This document shows positions 1 to 5,496 of a DNA stretch of 5,496 bases, in pieces. Location of the stretch: the NCBI GenBank assembly GCA_037445575.1, contig JBBIKH010000219.1, forward strand, positions 1-5,496, given 5' to 3'. A model generated the notes under the pieces. That model saw nothing but the letters and a program-made list of their open reading frames with translations, ran no database searches and was not told the origin of the DNA. Position 1 is the stretch's first letter; every line of letters begins with the position of its first letter. This DNA comes from Oleimicrobium sp037445575. Lineage in GTDB: Bacteria > Zhuqueibacterota > Zhuqueibacteria > JANLFK01 > Oleimicrobiaceae. The translations under genes and the position numbers were made by a program.

Positions 1-957
1 GGCCGCCTGTTCGCGCCTTTGACGGAGCAGCTCAGCTTCGCGCTGCGCTTGCTGTTGGCGCAGCTTGGCCTCGCGCGCCCGTCTGTCCAACTGGCGGAAG
101 AGGGTTACCCGCCGCGATACGCCCACCACTATCTTCCAATCTGCATAGTGCTTGTGGAACTCATCCTCAACCGGTGGCCGGCGCGCCAGGCTCACATCGA
201 GCGCCAGGTCAGCCACCAGACCAAAGGGCGCGAGGAAGCGTATCCCCTGCGTCAGGCGCTGGGAGTTGTGATACCACCGCACTGACGTGTTGTTCAAGAA
301 CATCTCGCCTGTGTACTCGGTAAAAAGATAGGACGAACGCACCGGGATTTTGACCCCTACACCCAGGAGCACCTGGTCAACCCGCGCCGTAAAAAAACGA
401 TCCTTAAGATCATGGTCAATGTAGCCCAGGTTGAGGTGCGCCTTGAGCGGGGTAAGGGGAAAACTCCTTTGCAGGTCAAATGTGGTGACGCTCATGAGGG
501 CCACCGCCGTCTTCCCAGAGGAGTAGGGTTCAAAGGGCACATTGTGGTATTCAGCAGTCGGCAGCACCACCATCGGATAGAGACCGATGCGGACGTTGTC
601 CCACCGGAAGGGCACAACCTTGAGTCCCAGCCGCGTGTCGCCCGGCATGGGAGTCAGCTGCTTGCCATCGTCCTGGTATACCGCCATGCCGGCAGTCAGC
701 TCAAATGTCTCCGATAGGGCAAACGTCAGGCTGGTGGTCACAGTGAAGTCTTTGACCAATACTGACGAGCTGCCCTGTGCCTGCACGAAGCTCAGCGTGT
801 GGAACGTTGCGTTCAGCTGCCCGGGGATCATTGCCTCCGCCGATTGCACCCGGAGCAACCCCGAGCCACCCAAAGTGGTCGACTGCGCCCAGCCAGCCGT
901 AGCCGCGCAGACCAACACCATGGACAGCAGGATCTTTGCCATAGGTTGTTTGTTCAC
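1..957 (-). CDS. Secreted, probably outer-membrane beta-barrel protein (3' end beyond the window)
   Basis: This minus-strand frame stays open for 319 codons and runs off the left edge, so the C-terminus is missing. I chose the GTG at 957-955 because GAGGGA lies four bases upstream; an ATG at 942 has no good ribosome site, and an in-frame TGA at 993-991 limits extension. Residues 1-24 are a Sec signal peptide: Lys3 and Lys8, a hydrophobic core, then GWA before Gln25. The mature part is a series of short amphipathic strands with alternating polar and hydrophobic residues, rich in Tyr, Phe and Gly, with GDTRLGLKV near 106-114 and LPTAEYHNVPF near 132-142. This resembles generic outer-membrane barrel or transporter-like proteins. 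From about residue 284 the character changes to a charged Arg/Gln/Glu/Ala helix that is still running at the edge, possibly a linker to a further domain. The protein presumably sits in the outer membrane. Specific function is not recognisable. I am sure it is a gene, moderately sure of the barrel. Confidence 0.82.
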   Translation of the reverse strand, partial: MNKQPMAKILLSMVLVCAATAGWAQSTTLGGSGLLRVQSAEAMIPGQLNATFHTLSFVQAQGSSSVLVKDFTVTTSLTFALSETFELTAGMAVYQDDGKQLTPMPGDTRLGLKVVPFRWDNVRIGLYPMVVLPTAEYHNVPFEPYSSGKTAVALMSVTTFDLQRSFPLTPLKAHLNLGYIDHDLKDRFFTARVDQVLLGVGVKIPVRSSYLFTEYTGEMFLNNTSVRWYHNSQRLTQGIRFLAPFGLVADLALDVSLARRPPVEDEFHKHYADWKIVVGVSRRVTLFRQLDRRAREAKLRQQQAQREAELLRQRREQAA

Positions 958-961
958 TTCT

Positions 962-967
962 TCCCTC
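962..967 (-). promoter_or_regulatory. Ribosome binding site deciding the barrel gene's GTG start
   Basis: The minus strand reads GAGGGA here, four bases before the GTG at 957-955. The competing ATG at 942-940 has only an A/C-rich sequence in the usual window. The GTG start also adds a lysine to the signal peptide n-region, as expected for a Sec signal. Confidence 0.5.
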
Positions 968-1071
968 TCTGCTGCGAATGCCACCATCTTTCAGGCAGCG
1001 GGCGTAGCGCCAACGCCTACTCCCCGGTTCCAGGTCACTGCGACCAAAGTGGGTACGTGATATAGGACCCT

Positions 1072-1100
1072 AATTTACACCCAAGTCCTTGCATTTGCAA
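1072..1100 (-). promoter_or_regulatory. Candidate sigma70-type promoter for the barrel gene
   Basis: On the minus strand TTGCAA (1100-1095) is followed after exactly 17 bases by TAAATT (1077-1072). Each hexamer matches the sigma70 consensus at four of six positions. The site lies in the AT-richer part of the 207-bp gap between the VWA gene's stop and the barrel gene's start. Transcription would begin near 1065, giving a leader of roughly 110 nt. A second possible -10, TATATC at 1064-1059, lacks a well-spaced -35. Promoter consensus differs between phyla, so this is a motif-based guess. Confidence 0.38.
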
Positions 1101-1101
1101 G
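1088..1101. repeat. 14-bp inverted repeat overlapping the candidate -35 box
   Basis: CTTGCA and TGCAAG are perfect reverse complements separated by TT. The right arm and the spacer overlap the proposed -35 hexamer of the barrel gene's promoter, a typical position for a repressor operator. It is too short and too AT-rich in its centre to be a terminator, and no T-run follows directly. A dimeric regulator binding here is inference only; a 6-bp-arm palindrome can also arise by chance. Confidence 0.35.
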
Positions 1102-1164
1102 TGCTTTTTCGCGCAGCGTTTGTGCAGCTTGTGTCTTTTTCACTGCCCGTCTTTGCCCACGCGA

Positions 1165-3345
1165 TCATACCATCCCCTTACGTCGGCGGAGTAGCCACTC
1201 ACTGCCCAGGAGCGCGATTATGAGGGCCAGTACCGCGCCGCTCGATTGATAGCGCAGCTGCACCCGCGAGCGCTTGGTTACCTGGGGGAGGCGGATGTTT
1301 CGCAGGGGCGTCAGGTCATCCCATTGGGCCAAGGCCCCTCCCGAACTTGCCGCCATCTGCTCCAGGTCCTCTGGGCGCGCCGCTGTGGAGAGGAATTCCA
1401 CGCTCCAGCGGCTGACGCTGAGGCGCCCTGTGTCGGCCAAGGCCACCCCTGAGGGCGTCTGGGCTGTCGCTACAAAGTCGTAATCGCCGTCAGCCTCTGC
1501 GGTCCACCTCCCTTCATACCTCCCGGGACCGGTCGCTTCTAACCCAATCTCCTTGCTCGCACCCGCGCCGGTCACCTTGAGGCGCACTTGCGCTCCCTCG
1601 AGAGGGCGCAGGTCAGGCCCGTAGAGCTGTCCCATGAACACCACTGTCTCGCCACTACGATAGAACTCCCGATCTGTTCTAACTCGGAACAGCTTTTGCT
1701 CTTCTCGCAGCGACAGCCAGCGCACCAGATTTTTCACAAAGCTGAGGTAGAGGGAGTTGTCCTTGCCGATCCCCCACATCATCATGTCCCAGCGCCAGAA
1801 TCCAGCCGCCAGCAGGGCTACGGACCTGCTCTCCGGTGTGACGCGCACCACGATCAGCGGAACTGCCCTCTTGACGTCCTTTGCCGTTGCCTCCAGGCCG
1901 ACGGCGATGACCTCGCTGTTTGGCCAGAGGGGCACGTCCTGCAGGGAGGAAACCACAGGCGGAAGTTCCTCCCACGCTGCCTCATGGCCCGCTCCGTCCT
2001 CCTTGACGGCGAAAAGGGCGTGAGGGGGTGGGCCCTGAAGCTTGACGCCGCGAAGTTCGGGGGACTGCTGCCGCGGCATGTCACTCAAGGGTAGCCACTC
2101 CCACAAGCCAGACAGGCGTGCCCAGTCGATGTCTTCCCCTCCGGCCCAGAAGAGGGGCAAGTGTCGTGCCCGCACTGCCTCGTTCACCTCCGCGACCACG
2201 GCTGGGTCCGTATCCGGACCCGGGAATTCCACCAGGAAAAGACAATCGGCCTCCGACAGCGCCTGCGATAGTCTCTGCGCCGGCGCTCGGTAGAAACCCG
2301 ACCCTTTGCGACAGATGTACAGCCGGGGTTCCACGTTCGCGTCTGCCTCAAGAGCCCTGCCTAAGAAGGCAGCGTCGTGGCTTGGCCGGCCAGCAAGCAC
2401 CACCACTTTCATTTTGCTGGCCAGGACCTTGACCACAAACTCGGCGCGATTGTTCTCGTACGTCTGCTCGCCGGGCAGCCGAGAGGCGCTGACCACATAC
2501 CGTCGCACCCCTGGGACCTGCGGTGTGAACTGCAGCGTCACCTGCGCCTCAGGCTGAGTGCCCTGCACCGAGACCACGCGCGAGGCAAGCAACTGCCCAT
2601 CGGCGCGCAGCTCAACGACCACGTTCTCTCGCTCGAATCCCCGGTTCAGGAGCCGCACCTGCACCGGCACCTCTGAACCTACATAACTCACCTCGTTTGC
2701 GGCCACCGAGTGCACGATCAGGTCCTGAGGCTGTTTGCTACTGCCAATTGCCACGGGGTAGAGCGGCACGTCGCTCTTTGCGCCAAGTCGCACAACCCGT
2801 TCCCCCATGTTTGCCGCGCCGTCGGTGATGATGATAACCCCGGCAATCGATTCACCGCGCAGTCGGTCCCTGAGTTCGGCCAATGCCCCGTCGAGGTTGG
2901 TACCCAGGCCATCCAGCCTCAGACTGTCCTGGTCCGGCTTGAACTCACCATGCAGGCCAGTGGAAAAGAGGTAATGGGGCATGCGCGCCCGTGCCGCCAG
3001 AGAGCGGAGCTCTTGGCTGGCCAGTACCCGTGCCACCTGTGCCGGACGGGGGCCACTGTCGTCTGTCAGCGCCATGCTGGCAGAGTTGTCCACCAGCACC
3101 GGCAGCAGTGGCTTCTCGCGCTTGGCCCACCATAGCTCCACGGTGGGCCGGAACACAAGCAGGATTATGGCAAGCAACGAAAGAGCGCGCAAGGTAAGCA
3201 AGATGCGCCGCAAAACGTGGGAGACCACCGGGTTTGTCCTGCGGTAGACAAAGGCTGCAGCTCCCACACCCACTATCACAAGCAGAAGGAGGAGCCACGG
3301 GCTGCCGGCAACTGCCACGCGCACGTCTGACAGAGACCAGCTCAC
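1165..3345 (-). CDS. Membrane-anchored VWA protein with glutamine-amidotransferase-like middle region
   Basis: This 726-residue protein starts at GTG 3345-3343, two bases after the tsaD stop. Two membrane helices (about 16-34 and 46-65) flank a basic loop, and a third lies near 703-718 before RRRKG. By the positive-inside rule the large central part is periplasmic. Residues 82-200 form a VWA domain with an intact metal-ion-dependent adhesion site: DNSAS (Asp86, Ser88, Ser90), Thr149 in GTNLDGAL and Asp175 in ITDGAAN. Then come an Ig/CARDB-like beta domain (about 210-305), a GATase1-like region (about 311-545, with VVVLAGRPSHD at the start and GFWRWDM at 515-521) and a second beta domain (about 552-645). 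I see no GATase nucleophile cysteine in a recognisable elbow, so that region is probably non-catalytic. Such proteins occur in bacteria beside BatA/BatB-like and MoxR genes, but none is visible here. Its role is unknown; a metal-dependent protein-binding or envelope-assembly function is inference. The gene is probably coupled to tsaD. Confidence 0.9.
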   Translation of the reverse strand: MSWSLSDVRVAVAGSPWLLLLLVIVGVGAAAFVYRRTNPVVSHVLRRILLTLRALSLLAIILLVFRPTVELWWAKREKPLLPVLVDNSASMALTDDSGPRPAQVARVLASQELRSLAARARMPHYLFSTGLHGEFKPDQDSLRLDGLGTNLDGALAELRDRLRGESIAGVIIITDGAANMGERVVRLGAKSDVPLYPVAIGSSKQPQDLIVHSVAANEVSYVGSEVPVQVRLLNRGFERENVVVELRADGQLLASRVVSVQGTQPEAQVTLQFTPQVPGVRRYVVSASRLPGEQTYENNRAEFVVKVLASKMKVVVLAGRPSHDAAFLGRALEADANVEPRLYICRKGSGFYRAPAQRLSQALSEADCLFLVEFPGPDTDPAVVAEVNEAVRARHLPLFWAGGEDIDWARLSGLWEWLPLSDMPRQQSPELRGVKLQGPPPHALFAVKEDGAGHEAAWEELPPVVSSLQDVPLWPNSEVIAVGLEATAKDVKRAVPLIVVRVTPESRSVALLAAGFWRWDMMMWGIGKDNSLYLSFVKNLVRWLSLREEQKLFRVRTDREFYRSGETVVFMGQLYGPDLRPLEGAQVRLKVTGAGASKEIGLEATGPGRYEGRWTAEADGDYDFVATAQTPSGVALADTGRLSVSRWSVEFLSTAARPEDLEQMAASSGGALAQWDDLTPLRNIRLPQVTKRSRVQLRYQSSGAVLALIIALLGSEWLLRRRKGMV

Positions 3346-3347
3346 GA

Positions 3348-4376
3348 TCAGTCACCCCCCGAGGCTGCCCCTTCTTCCTCGCCAAGGACGAGGGAAGGAA
3401 CCGGACCCAATTCATCGGGCGAGCGCTCACCGCGCCGCAGGCGTGAGACGCCCGCACGAGCGATCATGGCACCGTTGTCCGTGCAGAGCGCTACCGGCGG
3501 CACAATCAACCGGCAACCGTGCGCGGCTGCCGCCTGTTCGAGCCGCAGGCGCAGCTCTTTGTTGGCCGCCACCCCACCCGCCAGGCAGACGGTGTCCAGC
3601 TGCCAATGCTTGGCTGCGGCCATGGTTTTTTGGACAAGCACCTCCACCACTGCGGCTTGGAAGCTGGCCGCAATGTTGGCCAGCTGTTCTCTGAGGCTTT
3701 CCTCAGGCAGTGATCGGGCGTAGTAAAGTACTGCCGTCTTTACGCCACTGAAGCTAAAGTTGAAATTCCCCTCCTGCATCAGCGCCCGCGGGAAGTTGAT
3801 GGCGCAAGGGTCCCCCTGTTCCGCGAGGGAAGCCACCGCCGGCCCTCCAGGATAGCCGAGCCCTAGCACACGCGCCACCTTGTCGAAGGCTTCTCCGGCT
3901 GCATCATCGATGGTTCGCCCTACGGTGCGGTAGCGGCCCTCGTCTTCGACCACTACTAGCTGCGTATGTCCACCAGAGACGACCAAACAAAGAAACGGCG
4001 GCACTGGCTTTTCCGGCAGGAGAAAATTGGCGAAGATATGCCCCTCCAGGTGGTTGATGCCCACCCAGGGGATATCCAACGCCAAAGCCATGCTTTTCGC
4101 CACATTGAGGCCAACGAGAATAGAACCAGCAAGGCCAGGGCCATAGGTGACGGCAATGCCGTCGAGCTCCTGCATGGTCACTCTCGCCTCACGGAGGGCG
4201 GTATCTATCACCGGCAGCAGCGAGCGAAGGTGGGCCCGCGAGGCGTACTCCGGCACCACGCCGCCGTAGCGACCGTGAATGGCCTGAGCAGCGATGACAT
4301 TGGACAGGATGCGGTCGTCTTTCACGACCGCCGCCGCGCTGTCGTCGCAGGATGTTTCGATGCCCAAAATGATCAT
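3348..4376 (-). CDS. tsaD: tRNA N6-adenosine threonylcarbamoyltransferase TsaD
   Basis: TsaD (Kae1/Gcp family) transfers the threonylcarbamoyl group from threonylcarbamoyl-AMP to A37 of ANN-decoding tRNAs in the cytoplasm, working with TsaB and TsaE on the product of TsaC; none of these partners is in the window. The 342 residues match the usual family length. Visible signatures are the N-terminal MIILGIETSCDD, the metal-binding HLEGH (His109, His113), SGGHTQL (134-140), GEAFDKVARVLGLGYPGGP (161-179), FSFSGVKTAVLY (208-218), LAGGVAANKELR (265-276) and CTDNGAM with metal ligand Asp300. All key residues are present, so it should be active. I chose ATG 4376-4374 because the family begins here and AAAGGA precedes it by six bases; an in-frame GTG at 4409 would add eleven atypical residues. 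It lies 54 nt after the YbbR gene and 2 nt before the VWA gene. Identification is secure. Confidence 0.98.
   Translation of the reverse strand: MIILGIETSCDDSAAAVVKDDRILSNVIAAQAIHGRYGGVVPEYASRAHLRSLLPVIDTALREARVTMQELDGIAVTYGPGLAGSILVGLNVAKSMALALDIPWVGINHLEGHIFANFLLPEKPVPPFLCLVVSGGHTQLVVVEDEGRYRTVGRTIDDAAGEAFDKVARVLGLGYPGGPAVASLAEQGDPCAINFPRALMQEGNFNFSFSGVKTAVLYYARSLPEESLREQLANIAASFQAAVVEVLVQKTMAAAKHWQLDTVCLAGGVAANKELRLRLEQAAAAHGCRLIVPPVALCTDNGAMIARAGVSRLRRGERSPDELGPVPSLVLGEEEGAASGGD
3352..3359 (-). promoter_or_regulatory. Ribosome binding site of the VWA gene, inside the end of tsaD
   Basis: The minus strand reads GGGGGTGA, one mismatch from GGAGGTGA, six bases before the GTG at 3345. It lies within the last codons of tsaD, so ribosomes finishing tsaD (TGA at 3350-3348) stop next to the new start. 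This supports both the GTG start and translational coupling. Confidence 0.6.
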
Positions 4377-4382
4377 AAGGGG

Positions 4383-4388
4383 TCCTTT
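4383..4388 (-). promoter_or_regulatory. Ribosome binding site deciding the tsaD start
   Basis: The minus strand reads AAAGGA, six bases before ATG 4376-4374. The site lies downstream of the alternative GTG at 4409, so it argues for the ATG as the true start. Confidence 0.6.
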
Positions 4389-4430
4389 GGGGCCTCGGTG
4401 CACCAGCACGGCTGTGAGCAGGGCCTTTGC

Positions 4431-5378
4431 TCAGCGTTCCAGCACAACCTTGAATCGCCGCGGTGTGACATCCCGCCACGTGACCCCCTCAGGAGTCTCA
4501 ATCACCGCGGGCAGGTCAAACTCCTCTGGGGAAGAGGGGCGACGCCACTCCACATACGCGACAATCTGCTCGGGAGCAATCTTGGTGAGCACATCGACCC
4601 CACCCTCAAGTGTGAGGGTGAGCTTTGGCGGCACCACAAAGGCCTTGTAGCCCGGGGGGACATTGCGGGCTTCTACGGGAATGTCGTGCACCACTCGCTC
4701 CATGAGTTTCTGCACGTCAGCCACCGCCACCACCTCGCGCCGACTGAGAGTCAGCTTCTGGTTCTTGGGTGCCTCAAGGGGCATGCGCACACGGACATCG
4801 CGCGTGGCTCTGCTCACCTCGCGCCTGACCGTGCGCCACGCGACCACCTCTCGCACCAGTGAGGCCGGGCCGGCCACCATCACCGATTCCGGCTCCACAT
4901 GCACCCCTCCCACCACGGTGTAGCCATTCAGCGGTTGGACCGTGAGCTGGGGCTCTACCGGCACGAGCCGCTGCAGGCGCGGCTCGAGCACCAGGAGCAC
5001 CTCCTTTGGCGCGAGCACCTCCAGCACCTCCACCTTGCTCCCGTAGTGCGCCACCGTCACATTGTCCACCCCTATGGGGATGCGATGCGAGCCCCGTCCT
5101 CTGTTCGCGTGAATGATCACCGCGAAATCGCGGCTGATGCCGAGGGCGATGAGGGCACGCCCCTGGCCGCGGAGTCGGACGCGCGCGGTGTCGGGCGGAG
5201 CATTTGCCAGGGTAAGGCCCGGGGGGACGTTCACCACGCGCAATGGTAGCTCGAAGACCCAATCGTAGGAGCTCTCGGTCTTTACATACAGCCAGAGCAA
5301 CAGCGCCAGGATAACGACGACGCCGGCGATCCTGTAGCGCCTGAACAGTGAGCGCAACTTTCCCACGAAGCCAACCAA
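4431..5378 (-). CDS. cdaR: YbbR-domain membrane protein (CdaR-like)
   Basis: The 315-residue product has a basic N-terminus (KLRSLFRRYR), one membrane helix at about 17-32 and an extracytoplasmic remainder made of YbbR-like beta repeats. Three repeat openings can be seen: ELPLRVVNVPPG (43-54), LVPVEPQLTVQPLNGY (138-153) and DIPVEARNVPPGYKA (232-246); each is followed by a strand pattern such as VMVAGP or LTLTLEG. In Firmicutes, CdaR binds the membrane diadenylate cyclase CdaA and modulates c-di-AMP synthesis; here that role is inferred from the domain and the possible cdaA tail just upstream. The start is uncertain: the longest frame begins at TTG 5378-5376, a GTG at 5366-5364 would remove four residues, and neither has a clear Shine-Dalgarno sequence. 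No ATG lies between the upstream in-frame TGA (5411-5409) and the membrane helix. The gene ends 54 nt before tsaD and is probably in the same operon. The family call is firm; the partner is not proven. Confidence 0.88.
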   Translation of the reverse strand: MVGFVGKLRSLFRRYRIAGVVVILALLLWLYVKTESSYDWVFELPLRVVNVPPGLTLANAPPDTARVRLRGQGRALIALGISRDFAVIIHANRGRGSHRIPIGVDNVTVAHYGSKVEVLEVLAPKEVLLVLEPRLQRLVPVEPQLTVQPLNGYTVVGGVHVEPESVMVAGPASLVREVVAWRTVRREVSRATRDVRVRMPLEAPKNQKLTLSRREVVAVADVQKLMERVVHDIPVEARNVPPGYKAFVVPPKLTLTLEGGVDVLTKIAPEQIVAYVEWRRPSSPEEFDLPAVIETPEGVTWRDVTPRRFKVVLER

Positions 5379-5404
5379 GCTGTTGTGCGCGCGCCGGGCA
5401 GCAC

Positions 5405-5427
5405 CGGCTCAGGTCCGCCCCGAGCCG
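5405..5427 (-). other. Small GC-rich hairpin between the upstream gene and ybbR
   Basis: CGGCTC and GAGCCG can pair as a 6-bp stem around an 11-nt GC-rich loop. It lies in the 61-nt spacer before the YbbR gene. No T-run follows on the minus strand, so it is not an intrinsic terminator. In such GC-rich DNA it may be chance. Confidence 0.2.
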
Positions 5428-5439
5428 CCGCCACGTGCG

Positions 5440-5496
5440 CTACTTTTGCGAGAGGGTCGGCGCCTTGCCGATGCTAATCTCGCCGTTGTCAATTCG
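5440..5496 (-). CDS. C-terminal end of an upstream gene, possibly diadenylate cyclase CdaA (partial)
   Basis: One minus-strand frame enters from the right edge and ends at TAG 5442-5440, giving 18 residues that include DNGEISIGKAPTLSQK. The piece NGEISIG resembles the strand near the CdaA C-terminus, where the family has an ETG-x-IS-x-A pattern, and CdaA is the standard gene just upstream of ybbR/cdaR. The evidence is thin: a short similarity plus gene order. A second frame is also open from the edge and stops at TGA 5411-5409; its tail is a low-complexity Arg/Ser/Gly stretch and I consider it less likely, but it cannot be ruled out. The third frame stops at once. Confidence 0.4.
   Translation of the reverse strand, partial: RIDNGEISIGKAPTLSQK

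Noticed and set aside
901..957. Lipoprotein signal in the barrel protein (Cys17)
   Set aside because: The residues before the cysteine (V-L-V) do not fit a lipobox, and a normal signal peptidase I site (GWA before Gln) follows.
587..1060. 157-codon open frame on the plus strand, with shorter ones at 19-285, 412-717 and 799-1065
   Set aside because: All overlap the minus-strand barrel gene, which is open for 319 codons with a signal peptide and ribosome site; none of the plus-strand products shows family features.
1102..1164. Possible terminator after the VWA gene
   Set aside because: There are short A/T runs, but no stable GC stem directly before a T-run on the minus strand.
1588..2094. 168-codon open frame on the plus strand
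   Set aside because: It is antisense to the VWA gene within its GATase-like region and has no recognisable domain.
4377..4409. Longer tsaD starting at GTG 4409
   Set aside because: The added residues precede the conserved MIILGIETS start, and the ribosome site sits just before the ATG at 4376.
3966..4862. 298-codon open frame on the plus strand
   Set aside because: It lies antisense to tsaD and the YbbR gene, which are both well supported; the product looks like no family and is rich in His and Arg, as shadows of GC-rich genes are.

Overview
The window reads as part of a chromosome from a GC-rich bacterium. All supported genes lie on the minus strand, so the transcription order runs from the right edge to the left. 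From right to left it holds: an 18-codon C-terminal scrap of an upstream gene (possibly the diadenylate cyclase gene cdaA), a YbbR/CdaR-type membrane-anchored protein, the universal tRNA-modification enzyme TsaD, a 726-residue membrane-anchored von Willebrand factor A (VWA) protein with a glutamine-amidotransferase-like middle region, and, after a 207-bp gap with a plausible promoter, the N-terminal 319 codons of a secreted, probably outer-membrane beta-barrel protein that runs off the left edge.

The barrel-like protein with a Sec signal peptide suggests a Gram-negative (diderm) cell. The combination of a CdaR-like protein, TsaD and a VWA/GATase-like protein in a high-GC diderm would fit a lineage of the FCB superphylum or a related candidate phylum. 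That placement is inference from general knowledge; nothing in the window fixes the taxon.

The three complete genes form a compact unit. ybbR and tsaD are separated by 54 nt, and tsaD and the VWA gene by only 2 nt, with the VWA gene's Shine-Dalgarno sequence inside the end of tsaD, so the last two are very likely translationally coupled. The barrel gene has its own leader and a sigma70-like promoter whose -35 box lies inside a 14-bp inverted repeat. No convincing intrinsic terminator is visible after the VWA gene, so read-through is also possible.

Functionally the set mixes c-di-AMP or envelope control (YbbR/CdaR), translation fidelity (TsaD, t6A37) and envelope proteins of unknown job (VWA protein, barrel). 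I see no mobile elements, CRISPR arrays, RNA genes or defence systems. The left 957 bases are a real gene: it is open from its start to the window edge, and only its antisense shadows form closed reading frames there.
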